Shown here: positions 33,149 through 42,090 of the stretch, one piece after another
Numbering within the stretch: position 1 is the first letter of the stretch
Layout: the number at the start of each line of letters is the position of its first letter
Assembly (NCBI RefSeq): GCF_002155425.1
Contig: NZ_MUYG01000010.1
Coordinates: 310,001 to 374,000 of the forward strand
DNA length: 64,000 bases
Source: Erythrobacter donghaensis
Lineage (GTDB): Bacteria; Pseudomonadota; Alphaproteobacteria; Sphingomonadales; Sphingomonadaceae
Reading direction: 5' to 3'
Made by a program: the position numbers and the translations under genes
Notes under the pieces: model-generated
What the model was told of the DNA's origin: nothing
Databases searched by the model: none
Seen by the model: the letters and a program-made list of their open reading frames with translations, nothing else

Positions 33149-34186
33149 ATGACCGACCGCCTCACGATCCGCCGCCCTGACGACTGGCACCTGCATTTCC
33201 GCGATGGCGCCATCATGCGCGCGGTGGTGCCCTACACCGCGCGGCAGTTCGCACGTGCGATCGTGATGCCCAACCTCACCCCGCCGGTGACGACGACTGC
33301 GCTTGCTGCCGCCTATCGCGACCGGATTCGCGCCGCCGTTCCCGAGGGTGTGGCCTTTGAGCCGCTGATGACCTGCTACCTCACCGACGACACCGATGCC
33401 GACGATCTGGCGCGTGGGGCGGCGGAGGGCGTGTTCACCGCGGCCAAGATGTATCCCGCCAACGCCACGACCAATTCGGCGGCGGGCGTGACCGATGTCG
33501 AAAAACTCTATCCTGTCCTCGCGCGGATGGAGGCCGAGGACATCGTGCTGTGCATCCACGGCGAGGTGACCGATCACGCCATCGACGTTTTCGACCGCGA
33601 AAAGGAATTCATCGACAGGCACTTGCGCGCGATTGTTGCGAACTTCCCGAAGCTGCGCGTGGTGTTCGAGCATATCACCACTGCCGATGCGGTCGATTTC
33701 GTGATGGAGGCCGGGCCGCAGGTCGCCGCGACGATCACGCCGCAGCATCTCCACATCAACCGCAACGCCATGCTGGTGGGCGGGATCCAGCCGCACAATT
33801 ACTGCCTCCCCGTCGCCAAGCGCGAGGAGCACCGCCTCGCCCTGCGGCGCGCGGCGACCTCGGGCTCGGCGAAATTCTTTCTCGGCACCGACAGCGCGCC
33901 GCACCTGCGAAGCGCCAAGGAGAGCGCCTGCGGCTGCGCGGGCATCTTCGGCGCGCCCTATGCGCTGGAAAGCTACGTCACCGTGTTCGACGAGGAAGGC
34001 GCGCTGGAGCATTTCGAGGGCTTCGCCTCGCTCCACGGCCCGGCCTTTTACAAGCTGCCGGTGAACGAGGACACAGTAACACTAGAACGCACTGAAATCG
34101 CGGTGCCTGCCTGTCTCCACGTGACCGGCGAGGAGATCGTGCCCTGGCATGGTGGGCAGACTCTGCGCTGGAAATTCGTGGGTTAA
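33149..34186 (+). CDS. pyrC: dihydroorotase (type II)
   Basis: A 345-aa homodimeric-type dihydroorotase that closes carbamoyl aspartate to dihydroorotate. The metal ligands are H14 and H16 in DDWHLHFRDG, the carboxylated Lys is in FTAAKMYPANATT, and HGEVTD, HITTAD and GTDSAPH complete the site. The length agrees with E. coli PyrC. It is separate from pyrE and convergent with rarD, both genes using TTAA (34183-34186) for their stop codons. Confidence 0.95.
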   Translation: MTDRLTIRRPDDWHLHFRDGAIMRAVVPYTARQFARAIVMPNLTPPVTTTALAAAYRDRIRAAVPEGVAFEPLMTCYLTDDTDADDLARGAAEGVFTAAKMYPANATTNSAAGVTDVEKLYPVLARMEAEDIVLCIHGEVTDHAIDVFDREKEFIDRHLRAIVANFPKLRVVFEHITTADAVDFVMEAGPQVAATITPQHLHINRNAMLVGGIQPHNYCLPVAKREEHRLALRRAATSGSAKFFLGTDSAPHLRSAKESACGCAGIFGAPYALESYVTVFDEEGALEHFEGFASLHGPAFYKLPVNEDTVTLERTEIAVPACLHVTGEEIVPWHGGQTLRWKFVG

Positions 34187-35109
34187 GCAGCGCTTTTGCG
34201 CTTGGCCCACAAGTCCCACACGAACACGCCCACCGCGATCCAGATCAGCACGAAGCTGGCGAGCTTGGCCGGGGCGAGCGGCTGTTCGAACACGAACAGG
34301 CCGAGAAAGAACACGATCGTCGGCGCGAGATACTGGATGAAGCCGAGCGTCGAATAGTCCATCCGCCGCGCGGCCAGCGCAAACATCAGCAGCGGCACGG
34401 CGGTCACCACGCCGGAAAAGACGATCACCACGCTCAGCCATGCATCCTGCCCGAAGGACGAGCCTTGCGGGCTCGCCGCATACCACGCGGCGATGCCGAT
34501 GGCGGCGGGCAGCAAGATCGCGCTCTCGATCGTCAGCCCGGGGAGCGAGCCTACAGCGACCTGTTTGCGAACAAGGCCATAGAGGCCGAAGCTGATGCCG
34601 AGTGACAGGCTGATCCACAGGCTGGTGAGCGCGCCCGCCGCCAGCAGCGCCACCGCCACCCCGGCAATTGCAACAGCGAGCCACTGGCGCTTCGACAGGC
34701 GCTCGCCCAGCACCAGTGTGCCGAGCAGCACGTTGATCAGCGGATTGAGGTAGTATCCGAGGCTGGTCGCATAGACCTCGCCCGCCATGATCGCCCAGAT
34801 ATAGACGAACCAGTTAATCCCGATCAGCACCGAGCTTGCCAGCAGCGCGAGCAGCGTGCGCCGGCTCTTCAGCGCAGCGAGCAGCTCGGGAAACTGGCGG
34901 CGGACAGCGACGATCACGAGGCACAGCGGCAGCGTCCAGATGATCCGCCAGCCGACGAATTCGAACGGCGGCACGCTCTGCACCAGAATCAGGTAGAGCG
35001 GCAGGAAGCCCCAGATCGTGTAGGCCCCGATCGCCGGGGCCAGCCCCGATGCGGAACGCTGGTGTCCGGCGACGGGGGCGGACGCGGCGGCGGTGGAAGG
35101 GGCTCTCAT
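34183..35109 (-). CDS. rarD: RarD family EamA transporter
   Basis: A 308-aa transporter with ten predicted membrane helices in two EamA repeats. It has GAYTIWGFLPLYLILVQSVPPFEFVGWRI, SLGYYLNPLINVLLGTLVLGERL and YSTLGFIQYLAPTIVFFLGLFVF, typical of RarD. The family takes part in metabolite export, including chloramphenicol tolerance in some species; the substrate here is unknown. The start ATG at 35109 follows a 294-bp gap that holds one of the two 29-bp elements. Confidence 0.9.
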   Translation of the reverse strand: MRAPSTAAASAPVAGHQRSASGLAPAIGAYTIWGFLPLYLILVQSVPPFEFVGWRIIWTLPLCLVIVAVRRQFPELLAALKSRRTLLALLASSVLIGINWFVYIWAIMAGEVYATSLGYYLNPLINVLLGTLVLGERLSKRQWLAVAIAGVAVALLAAGALTSLWISLSLGISFGLYGLVRKQVAVGSLPGLTIESAILLPAAIGIAAWYAASPQGSSFGQDAWLSVVIVFSGVVTAVPLLMFALAARRMDYSTLGFIQYLAPTIVFFLGLFVFEQPLAPAKLASFVLIWIAVGVFVWDLWAKRKSAA

Positions 35110-35193
35110 GGCGCGCGTGCGTTACGGGGCGTCGGGCCTGCGTGCAAGCGACCTTGCGCGATGAACGGTGGCTGTCGGCGTTGCTGCCGATTC

Positions 35194-35222
35194 GTTCAGA
35201 ATAATCGCTCTATAAATGAACA
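35194..35222. repeat. 29-bp intergenic element, copy 1
   Basis: The element begins GTTCAGAATAATCGC and ends TATAAATGAACA; GTTCA and TGAAC at its ends are inverted. 24 of 29 positions are identical to 63695-63723. It lies 85 bp before rarD, on the strand opposite to it, in a gap of 294 bp that otherwise holds no gene I can support. Confidence 0.75.
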
Positions 35223-35403
35223 ACACCGCGAGGCAGACCGCCTCGAACCCTCTTGCGGCCATTCCCACCAAATGGTCGCCAGCGCGAGGCGGCTTCGTGC
35301 CTCTCGCGGAAAGCGCCTTCGGATTGCCGGTTTCGGCATCCGGAGGCGTTTTCATTTTTGCCTGCAAGGGGGAGGAGTGGCGGGAAATTAACCATCCTGT
35401 GCG

Positions 35404-36174
35404 ATGGCCAAGGCGATGCGCCGCTTGCCTGCCATGATGTTGCTGAGCCTCGCGCTCGCTGCCTGCGCCGATGAGGCTGCGCGCGAGGAGCAGACCCGCG
35501 CGGCGCTGATCGCCACCGATCCGGTGATGGCCCGCGCACTCGCCGATCCGCTGATGAGCGATCCCGATCTTGCCAGCCGAAACGAGGCCAACGCCGCGCT
35601 TGGCTTTGCCGACAGCCATGCCCTGCCGGTCATCGCCGCCAGCGCCGCCGATGCTGGCGCTGCGCGCGACCGGATGCGGCTCGAACTGCTGGCCGAGGGG
35701 CCGATTCCCAACCTGCCGCGCGCGGTCAGGCCGGGCGCGGGGGTCACGCCGCTCGGCCCGATGGCGATCCCCGAGGCGCTGCTTGCGGCAGTCGGTGCGC
35801 CGGCGACGTGCGCATCGGGCTTGAAGGAAGACTTCGCGCTCGCCGCCAGCCTGCCGCCGCTCGCCGCCCTGCCGCCACAGGCTATGGTGGTGCAGGCGGG
35901 CGGAGCCGATGGGCCGGGCTGCGCCTTGCGCATCATCCGTTATCGCACGGCCGCGGGGCCCGAGGATGTGCTGCAATACCACTATGCCAAGGCCCGCCGT
36001 GCGGGGCTCAAAGCCGTGCGCCACGCAGTGCCCGAGGATATTCTGCGTGCCGAGGGGAAGGGAGGCGAAAGGCTGACGGTTCATGCCCGTCCGGGTGCAC
36101 ATGGCCTTACCGCAGTCGATCTGATCACCCTCGCGCCCCGAGGGCCCGCGGTCAGGACCGGATCCCGACCGTGA
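35404..36174 (+). CDS. predicted lipoprotein
   Basis: A 256-aa protein with lipobox LALAAC and C21 after a short basic and hydrophobic leader. The mature part is Ala-rich and acidic at first (ADEAAREEQTRAAL), then has CASGLKEDFALAASLPPLAALP and GCALRIIRYRTAAGPEDVLQYHYAKARRAG, the latter recurrent in Sphingomonadales lipoproteins as far as I recall. The two Cys (about 139 and 178) may pair. The function is unknown. Its end overlaps astD antisense by 23 bases. Confidence 0.75.
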   Translation: MAKAMRRLPAMMLLSLALAACADEAAREEQTRAALIATDPVMARALADPLMSDPDLASRNEANAALGFADSHALPVIAASAADAGAARDRMRLELLAEGPIPNLPRAVRPGAGVTPLGPMAIPEALLAAVGAPATCASGLKEDFALAASLPPLAALPPQAMVVQAGGADGPGCALRIIRYRTAAGPEDVLQYHYAKARRAGLKAVRHAVPEDILRAEGKGGERLTVHARPGAHGLTAVDLITLAPRGPAVRTGSRP

Positions 36175-37564
36175 TCGCCGCGCGCGGTTGGTCCATCTCG
36201 GTGCTGGCGACCGGGTAGGCGCAGTAATCGGCGGCGTAATAAGCCGCCGGGCGATGATTGCCGGACAGGCCTATCCCGCCAAACGGCGCCTTGGACGAGG
36301 CTCCGTTGGTGGGCGAGTTCCAGTTGATGATCCCGGCGCGGATATTGGCCCAGAACCGGCCGTAATCGTCGGGCGTGCCGCCGATCAGCGAGGCCGAGAG
36401 GCCGTAGACGGTGTTGTTCGCCTCGGCGATCCCGGCGTCGAGATCGGGGACGCGGATCACTTGCAGCATCGGGCCGAACAGTTCGATATCGGGGCGCTCA
36501 GGCACGTCGGTCACGTCGATGATGCCGGGGCTGAGATAAGGCAGGTCGATCACCGTGCGGCGCATGTGCAGCAGCGCACGCCCGCCTGCAGTCAGCAGCG
36601 CGAGGAAGCTTTCGGTCAGCCGGTCGGCAGCCTCGTTGTCGATCACCGGGCCCATGAAGGGCTGCGGCTCGCCCATCGGATCGCCCACCATCAGCCGGCG
36701 CGTCATCGGCACGAGTTCGGCCATCAGCGGCTCGAACATGCTCTGCGTGACGATCAGCCGCCGCGCTGCCGTGCAGCGCTGCCCGGCGCTGGTGAAGGCG
36801 CTCTTGATGATGAGGGCTGCGGCATCGGCCACACGGGGGGTGTCGATCACCACGATCGGGTTGTTGCCGCCCATCTCCAGCGCCACGATCTTGCCCGGAT
36901 TTGCGGCTAGCTTGCGGTTGATCGCGATCCCCGCCTGCGCCGATCCGGTGAACAGCACGCCGTCGACGCCCGGATGCGCGACCAGCGCTTTGCCCTGTTC
37001 GGGCCCGCCGATCACGCACTGGATCACGTCTTCGGGAACGCCCGCACTGTGGAAGGCGGCGACCAGCGCCTCGCCCACGGCGGGGGTCTTTTCGGAGGGT
37101 TTGAACACCACCGCATTGCCCGCCATCAGCGCCGGGATGATGTGGCCATTGGGCAGGTGCGCAGGGAAGTTGTAGGGGCCCAGCACCGCCATCACGCCGT
37201 GCGGCTTGTGGCGCAGCGCAGCGCTCGCCTGCAACCCGGCGTCGAACTTCTTCTTGCCGGTGCGTTCGGCGTAGGACTGCACCGAGATATCGACCTTGTT
37301 CACCACTGCATCGACTTCGGTGCGCGCTTCCCACAGGGGCTTGCCGGTCTCGCGCGCGATCAGTTCGGCAAAGGTATCGGCATCGCGGCGTACGATATTG
37401 CTGAAGGCGCGCAGCAACGCGATCCGCTCGGTGAGAGCGCGTGCCGCCCAGGGGGGCCAGGCGCGCCGCGCAGCCGACACCGCTGCCTCGACATCGCTCA
37501 CAGGGCCGCGCCACAGCTCCTCGCCGTTGGCAGGCTGGGTGGAGATGAGGATATCGTCGCTCAC
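36152..37564 (-). CDS. astD: succinylglutamate-semialdehyde dehydrogenase
   Basis: A 470-aa aldehyde dehydrogenase. The best match among the superfamily is AstD: LISTQPANGEELWRGP at the start, GPYNFPAHLPNGHIIPALMAGN, the catalytic Glu in ALEMGGNNPIVV and Cys in SAGQRCTAARRLIV, and NWNSPTNGASSKAPFGGIGLSGNHRP. In the arginine succinyltransferase pathway it oxidises succinylglutamate semialdehyde. astA, astB, astC and astE are not near. The start is taken as the GTG giving VSDDILIS; ATG 33 bases earlier is possible. Confidence 0.85.
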   Translation of the reverse strand: MSDDILISTQPANGEELWRGPVSDVEAAVSAARRAWPPWAARALTERIALLRAFSNIVRRDADTFAELIARETGKPLWEARTEVDAVVNKVDISVQSYAERTGKKKFDAGLQASAALRHKPHGVMAVLGPYNFPAHLPNGHIIPALMAGNAVVFKPSEKTPAVGEALVAAFHSAGVPEDVIQCVIGGPEQGKALVAHPGVDGVLFTGSAQAGIAINRKLAANPGKIVALEMGGNNPIVVIDTPRVADAAALIIKSAFTSAGQRCTAARRLIVTQSMFEPLMAELVPMTRRLMVGDPMGEPQPFMGPVIDNEAADRLTESFLALLTAGGRALLHMRRTVIDLPYLSPGIIDVTDVPERPDIELFGPMLQVIRVPDLDAGIAEANNTVYGLSASLIGGTPDDYGRFWANIRAGIINWNSPTNGASSKAPFGGIGLSGNHRPAAYYAADYCAYPVASTEMDQPRAAITVGIRS

Positions 37565-37649
37565 GTCGTGTCTGTCTGCCCGATCTGCACCTGCCATCCC
37601 GCGCTGCACCTAACTGCAATGAAATTGAAAAGATAGGGGTAGGGCCGGA

Positions 37650-39047
37650 CTACGCATGACCCGCAGGCAAGGGCGCAGGGCCGTGGGCCTCGCCCATCCG
37701 GCGGATCGCGGCCACCTTGGCGTGGAGCGGCCCCCAGTCGTCATCCGCAGCGATCGCGGCCCAGATCGCCTCGACCTCCTCGATCAGCAGGGATTGCGGG
37801 GTTTCGCCCAACCAGTAGGGATGGTCGGACGCGACAGGGCGGTAATGGCTGAAGGCTTCGGGCAAGCCGCGCCCGCCGCGATGCGCGAAGAAGAAGGCGT
37901 CGGGCTGCACTGCGGACGCGCGCATCTGCGCCTCGCACCCCGCGACAAGCTGCGTGTCTTCCTCAATCCCCTGCGGCTCGACCCCCAACCGCCAGCACCA
38001 CCGCCGCGCGACCGCCGCCATGTAGAGCGGCCCGAAGCGTTCGAGCGCGGCGACCAGCGGCGCAGTTTCGGCATGGAGCCGCAGCGCCACCGCCAACTGC
38101 CCGCAGTTCCAGTGCAGCGCCTCGGGCTGGCGGCCGAAGGCGTAAAGGCCCCCGTGATCGAAATAGGCCGCGGTGAAGCCCGGATCCCATTCGGGCAGCC
38201 AGCGCCACGGGCCATAGTCGAAGCTTTCGCCGGTGATATTCATGTTGTCGGTGTTGAGCACCCCGTGGACGAAGCCTGCCACCATGTAGCTGGCGGCGAG
38301 ATCGGCCATCCGTTCGACCACGGCATGCATCAGCCGGATCGCGGGCTCGTCGCGGCCCGGCGCGTTCTCGGGCGGGGGCGAGGCGGGGAATTGGGTGAGG
38401 CAATAGTCGATCAGCGCGCCCATCTCCTCGGCCTGCTCCAGAGCGAGCAGCCGCTGGAAGGTGCCGAAGCGGATGTGGGAATGGCTGAGGCGCACCAGCA
38501 CGGCGGAGCGGGTGGGTGAAGGCTCGTCGCCGCGCCACAGGCTCTCGCCGGTCTCGATCACGCTGAGGGTTTTCGAGGTGTTGACGCCAAGCGCCTCGAG
38601 CATTTCGGTGGCGAGAATTTCGCGTACCGCGCCCTTCAGCGTCAACCGCCCGTCGCCGCTGCGGCTCCACGGGGTCTGGCCCGACCCCTTGGTGCCAAGG
38701 TCGAGCAGGCGGCCGGCATCATCGCGCATTTGCGCAAACAGGAAGCCGCGCCCGTCGCCGATCTCGGGGTTGTACACCCGGAACTGGTGCCCGTGATAAC
38801 GCAGCGCGAGCGGCTGGGGGAGATTGCCTTCGAGCGGCGCGAAGCGCCCGAAGTGCTGCACCCATTCCGCGTCGCTCAGCCCCGCCAGCCCGACGCTCAC
38901 AGCCGCGCGGTCGTTGCGCCAGCGCAGTTGCACCTCGGGAAAGTCCGCCGGGGCGACCGGGTCTCCCAGCCAGTCGGCGAGGGCGAGGATGGCAGGATCG
39001 GCCAGATAGGGCACATCGCATTCGGCGGGTTGCACAGGCTCGCTCAT
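37650..39047 (-). CDS. selO: SelO family protein (YdiU), short C terminus
   Basis: A 465-aa pseudokinase-fold protein of the SelO family, which in E. coli AMPylates proteins using a flipped ATP. GTKGSGQTPWSRSGDGRLTLKGAVRE (key SGQTPWSRSGDGR) and HGVLNTDNMNITGESFDYGP with the metal-binding Asn and Asp are intact. The C terminus ends at ...PAGHA and lacks both the NPxxxxR region and the terminal Cys of E. coli SelO. The start is the ATG before SEPVQPAECDVP. Divergent from the next hydrolase. Confidence 0.9.
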   Translation of the reverse strand: MSEPVQPAECDVPYLADPAILALADWLGDPVAPADFPEVQLRWRNDRAAVSVGLAGLSDAEWVQHFGRFAPLEGNLPQPLALRYHGHQFRVYNPEIGDGRGFLFAQMRDDAGRLLDLGTKGSGQTPWSRSGDGRLTLKGAVREILATEMLEALGVNTSKTLSVIETGESLWRGDEPSPTRSAVLVRLSHSHIRFGTFQRLLALEQAEEMGALIDYCLTQFPASPPPENAPGRDEPAIRLMHAVVERMADLAASYMVAGFVHGVLNTDNMNITGESFDYGPWRWLPEWDPGFTAAYFDHGGLYAFGRQPEALHWNCGQLAVALRLHAETAPLVAALERFGPLYMAAVARRWCWRLGVEPQGIEEDTQLVAGCEAQMRASAVQPDAFFFAHRGGRGLPEAFSHYRPVASDHPYWLGETPQSLLIEEVEAIWAAIAADDDWGPLHAKVAAIRRMGEAHGPAPLPAGHA

Positions 39048-39120
39048 CCCGCGATAGTGGGCGCAACGGGGTCTGCGCGCAAGCACCGCGGCCCGACGAT
39101 CAAAGGGAATACCGCCGCCA

Positions 39121-39987
39121 ATGGCTGCCACTTACGAAGATCGCTACTGGACCAGCAGCGACGGGCTGAACCTGCATTATCGCAACTATCCCGGACCGGA
39201 GGGTTCGGACAGGCTGCCGGTGCTGTGCATGCACGGCCTCACCCGCAACGCCCGCGATTTCAGCGCGCTGGCCGAGGAACTGGCCACCGCTCGCCGGGTG
39301 ATCGTGCCCGAGATGCGCGGGCGGGGGATGAGCGATTATGCCCCGGATTCCGACACCTACTCGCCCGTCACCTATGTCGCCGATGTTGAAAAGCTGCTGG
39401 CCGAACAGGGGATCAGCCGCTTCGTGGTGGTCGGCACTTCGATGGGCGGCCTGATGATGATGCTGATGGCCGCGCGCGAGCCCGGTCGCATGGCGGCGGT
39501 GGTGATGAACGACATCGGCCCCGAGGTCGATGCGGCAGGCCTTGCGCGGATTTCGGGCTATGTCGGGCAAGGGCGCAGCTACCCCACCTGGGTCCACGCC
39601 GCGCGCGGGCTGGCCGAGGCGCATGAGGCCGCGTTTCCCGACTACGATCTCGACCAGTGGCTGGAAATGGCCAAGCGCACCATGGTGGTGAGCCAATCGG
39701 GGCGGATCGTGTTCGATTACGACATGGCCATCGCCGAGCCTTTCGCCAAGCCCGGCAACGCCGCACCGTCCAACCTGTGGCTCGCTTTCGAGGCGCTGAC
39801 CGGCGTGCCGATGCTGCTGGTGCGCGGCGCGCTGTCCGATCTGCTGAGCGAGGACACGGTGCGCCAGATGAGCGTGCGCAATCCGGCGATGCGCACCATC
39901 ACCGTGCCGCGCGTCGGCCATGCTCCGACGCTTGATGAGCCCGAGGTGCGCGCCGCGATCGCCGCGTTGTTCGACGGGGCCGCGTGA
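39121..39987 (+). CDS. alpha/beta hydrolase
   Basis: A 288-aa hydrolase. It has the oxyanion loop CMHGLTRNARDF, the nucleophile elbow VVGTSMGGLMMM (Ser in GTSMGG), and the catalytic His in PRVGHAPTLDEPE near the end. The cap region contains the Trp-rich DLDQWLEMAKRTM. The substrate is unknown. Its TGA overlaps the GTG of the glycosyltransferase (GTGA). Confidence 0.9.
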   Translation: MAATYEDRYWTSSDGLNLHYRNYPGPEGSDRLPVLCMHGLTRNARDFSALAEELATARRVIVPEMRGRGMSDYAPDSDTYSPVTYVADVEKLLAEQGISRFVVVGTSMGGLMMMLMAAREPGRMAAVVMNDIGPEVDAAGLARISGYVGQGRSYPTWVHAARGLAEAHEAAFPDYDLDQWLEMAKRTMVVSQSGRIVFDYDMAIAEPFAKPGNAAPSNLWLAFEALTGVPMLLVRGALSDLLSEDTVRQMSVRNPAMRTITVPRVGHAPTLDEPEVRAAIAALFDGAA

Positions 39988-41126
39988 GCCCGAGTGCGGG
40001 GGGCACGGTGCCCCGTATCCTCCACTGCCATTCGACCTTCGCCGCCGGGGGCAAGGAGGTGCGCTGCGCCCGGCTGATGAACGGCTGGGGTGACCGGCTG
40101 GAGCACACCATCGTCTCCGCCGAACCCGAGGCGATGGGGGCCGCCGCGCTGATCGCGCCCGATGTGCCGGTCAGCATCCCGGACGATTTCCCCGCGATGA
40201 AGGGCAAGCCCACCCCGGCGCGGCTCGCGCGGCTGGCGCGGGCGCTCAAGGGCTACGATCTGGTGTGCACCTATAACTGGGGCGCGATGGATGTTGTGAT
40301 GGCGCACCGCCTGTTTGCCGGGCCGCAGGGTCTGCCGCCGCTGGTGCATCACGAGGACGGTTTCAACGAGGACGAGGCCGAGCGGCTCAACCCGGCCCGC
40401 AATCTCTATCGCCGCGCCGCGCTGGCCGGGGCGGCGTGCCTTATCGTGCCTTCGACCGGACTCGAAGCGATTGCACGCGAGGCGTGGCATCAGCCGCCCG
40501 CGCGCCTGCGCCGCATTCCTAACGGCATCGACACCGCCGCCTTCGCCGCATCCCCCGATCCGGCCGCCTTGCCGATCCGCAAGGGCGAGGGCGAGTTCTG
40601 GGTCGGCACGCTGGCGGGCCTTCGCGCGGTCAAACGGCTGCCCGATCTGGTCGCGGCGTTCGAGGCACTCCCGCCCGAATGGCACCTCGTGATGTGCGGG
40701 GAGGGGCCGGAGCGCGGGGCGATCCTGACCGAGGTCGAGGCACTGGGGCTTGCTGCGCGGGTGCACCTGCCCGGCAATGTCGATCCGGCGCGGGCGGTGG
40801 GCCTGTTCGATATCTTCGCACTGTCCTCCGCCTCGGAGCAATTCCCGCTCTCGGTGGTCGAGGCGATGGCGGCAGGCCTGCCGGTGGCGGCGACCGATGT
40901 CGGGGATATCCGCGCTATCCTTGCGCCCGATAACGCTGCTGTGCTCACGCCCGCGAACGATCCGCAATCGCTGGGGAAGACCTTGGCCGCGCTCGCCGCC
41001 GATCCGGCACTGCGCGCGCGGCTGGGGGCCGAAAACCGGGCGCGCGCGGCCGCGCATTTCGACATCGCCGCGATGCGCGCTGCCTACGAGGATGCCTACA
41101 GCACCGCGATGGGCCGTTCGTTCTAG
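39984..41126 (+). CDS. glycosyltransferase family 4-like protein
   Basis: A 380-aa GT-B glycosyltransferase. The N domain has HCHSTFAAGGKEVRCARLMNGWG and the C domain has FWVGTLAGLRAVKRLPDLVAAF, HLVMCGEGPERG and the E-x7-E motif in SASEQFPLSVVEAMAAG. It is a retaining enzyme of GT4 type; the sugar and acceptor are not known. It starts with GTG overlapping the hydrolase. It may take part in envelope glycan synthesis, but no other polysaccharide genes are near. Confidence 0.9.
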   Translation: MSPSAGGTVPRILHCHSTFAAGGKEVRCARLMNGWGDRLEHTIVSAEPEAMGAAALIAPDVPVSIPDDFPAMKGKPTPARLARLARALKGYDLVCTYNWGAMDVVMAHRLFAGPQGLPPLVHHEDGFNEDEAERLNPARNLYRRAALAGAACLIVPSTGLEAIAREAWHQPPARLRRIPNGIDTAAFAASPDPAALPIRKGEGEFWVGTLAGLRAVKRLPDLVAAFEALPPEWHLVMCGEGPERGAILTEVEALGLAARVHLPGNVDPARAVGLFDIFALSSASEQFPLSVVEAMAAGLPVAATDVGDIRAILAPDNAAVLTPANDPQSLGKTLAALAADPALRARLGAENRARAAAHFDIAAMRAAYEDAYSTAMGRSF

Positions 41127-41252
41127 GCCCCTTGCGCTTCATCCCCCGTTCAATCGCCGCGCCCCATTTGCGTGTCCCCGCGCAGGTGGCATTGCGCCAA
41201 GGGGCGCAGGTGCCTAAAGAGCGCGCTCGCCGTATCGCGCAAGCTGCGGCGC

Positions 41253-42074
41253 ATGACTGACACGAGGAACACGAAGGCCCCCATGGCGCGCACTCCCACC
41301 ATCCCGACCCCCACCCCTTCGGCCGAGGACGAGGTGCTGATCCGCGAGATCGACGAGGCGGTGCGCGAGGATGCGCTCTATTCCTTCATGCGCGATCACG
41401 GGATGAAGGTGCTGGGCGTGATTCTGCTCGGCGTGGCGGGGCTGGGCGGTTGGCTGATCTATGATCACTATGCCGAACAGGCACTGGAGCAGCAGTCCGA
41501 AGCGCTGATCTCGGCGCTCGACTATGCCCAGCAACGCGATTTCGACACGGCGAACAAGAAGGTCGCCCCGCTGCTCGGCGCGGATGCCTCGCCCGGTGCG
41601 CGCGCTGCGGCGCGGTTCATTCAGGCGGGCGGGTTGATCGAACAGAACAACACGGCAGGCGCCGCCAATCTCTACAAGATGGTCGCCGACGATGCCGAGG
41701 CCCCGCCGGCGCTGCGCGACCTTGCGCGGATCCGCGAAGTCACGCTGAAATACGACCAGATGCAGCCCGCAGACGTGATCGCGCAGCTTGCCCCGCTGGC
41801 GAAGCCGGGCCATCCCTTTTTCGGTTCGGCCGGGGAGCTGGTGGCGATGGCGCATCTCGAAAAGGGCGACCGCAAGGCGGCGGGGATGATCTTCGCCGAT
41901 ATCGCCAAGCAGGAAGACCTGCCCGAAACCCTGCGCAGCCGCGCGCGCCAGATGGCCGGGCTGATGGGGGTCGACGCGGTGGTCGATGTCAACAAGCTGC
42001 TCAAGGACGAAGGCGTGACCACGTCCGATGATGCACAAGCGACCGGCGCGCCTGCTGCCGCGCAGGTCAGGTAA
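41253..42074 (+). CDS. tetratricopeptide-like membrane protein (YfgM-like)
   Basis: A 273-aa protein with one membrane segment (about 53-72) and a periplasmic helical repeat domain: ALEQQSEALISALDYAQQRDFDTA, RAAARFIQAGGLIEQNNTAGAANLYKMV and ELVAMAHLEKGDRKAAGMIFADIAKQEDLPETLRSRARQM (TPR-like repeats in shortened form). The N-terminal 50 residues are polar with a Pro/Thr run. Its place just before bamB is the usual place of YfgM-like proteins, which assist outer-membrane protein traffic in E. coli. Confidence 0.85.
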   Translation: MTDTRNTKAPMARTPTIPTPTPSAEDEVLIREIDEAVREDALYSFMRDHGMKVLGVILLGVAGLGGWLIYDHYAEQALEQQSEALISALDYAQQRDFDTANKKVAPLLGADASPGARAAARFIQAGGLIEQNNTAGAANLYKMVADDAEAPPALRDLARIREVTLKYDQMQPADVIAQLAPLAKPGHPFFGSAGELVAMAHLEKGDRKAAGMIFADIAKQEDLPETLRSRARQMAGLMGVDAVVDVNKLLKDEGVTTSDDAQATGAPAAAQVR

Positions 42075-42090
42075 GATTGGACGGACGGGA

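Noticed and set aside
35216-35437. A 73-codon frame starting inside the 29-bp element
   Set aside because: No ribosome site, no recognisable composition, and it overlaps the start of the lipoprotein gene in another frame.
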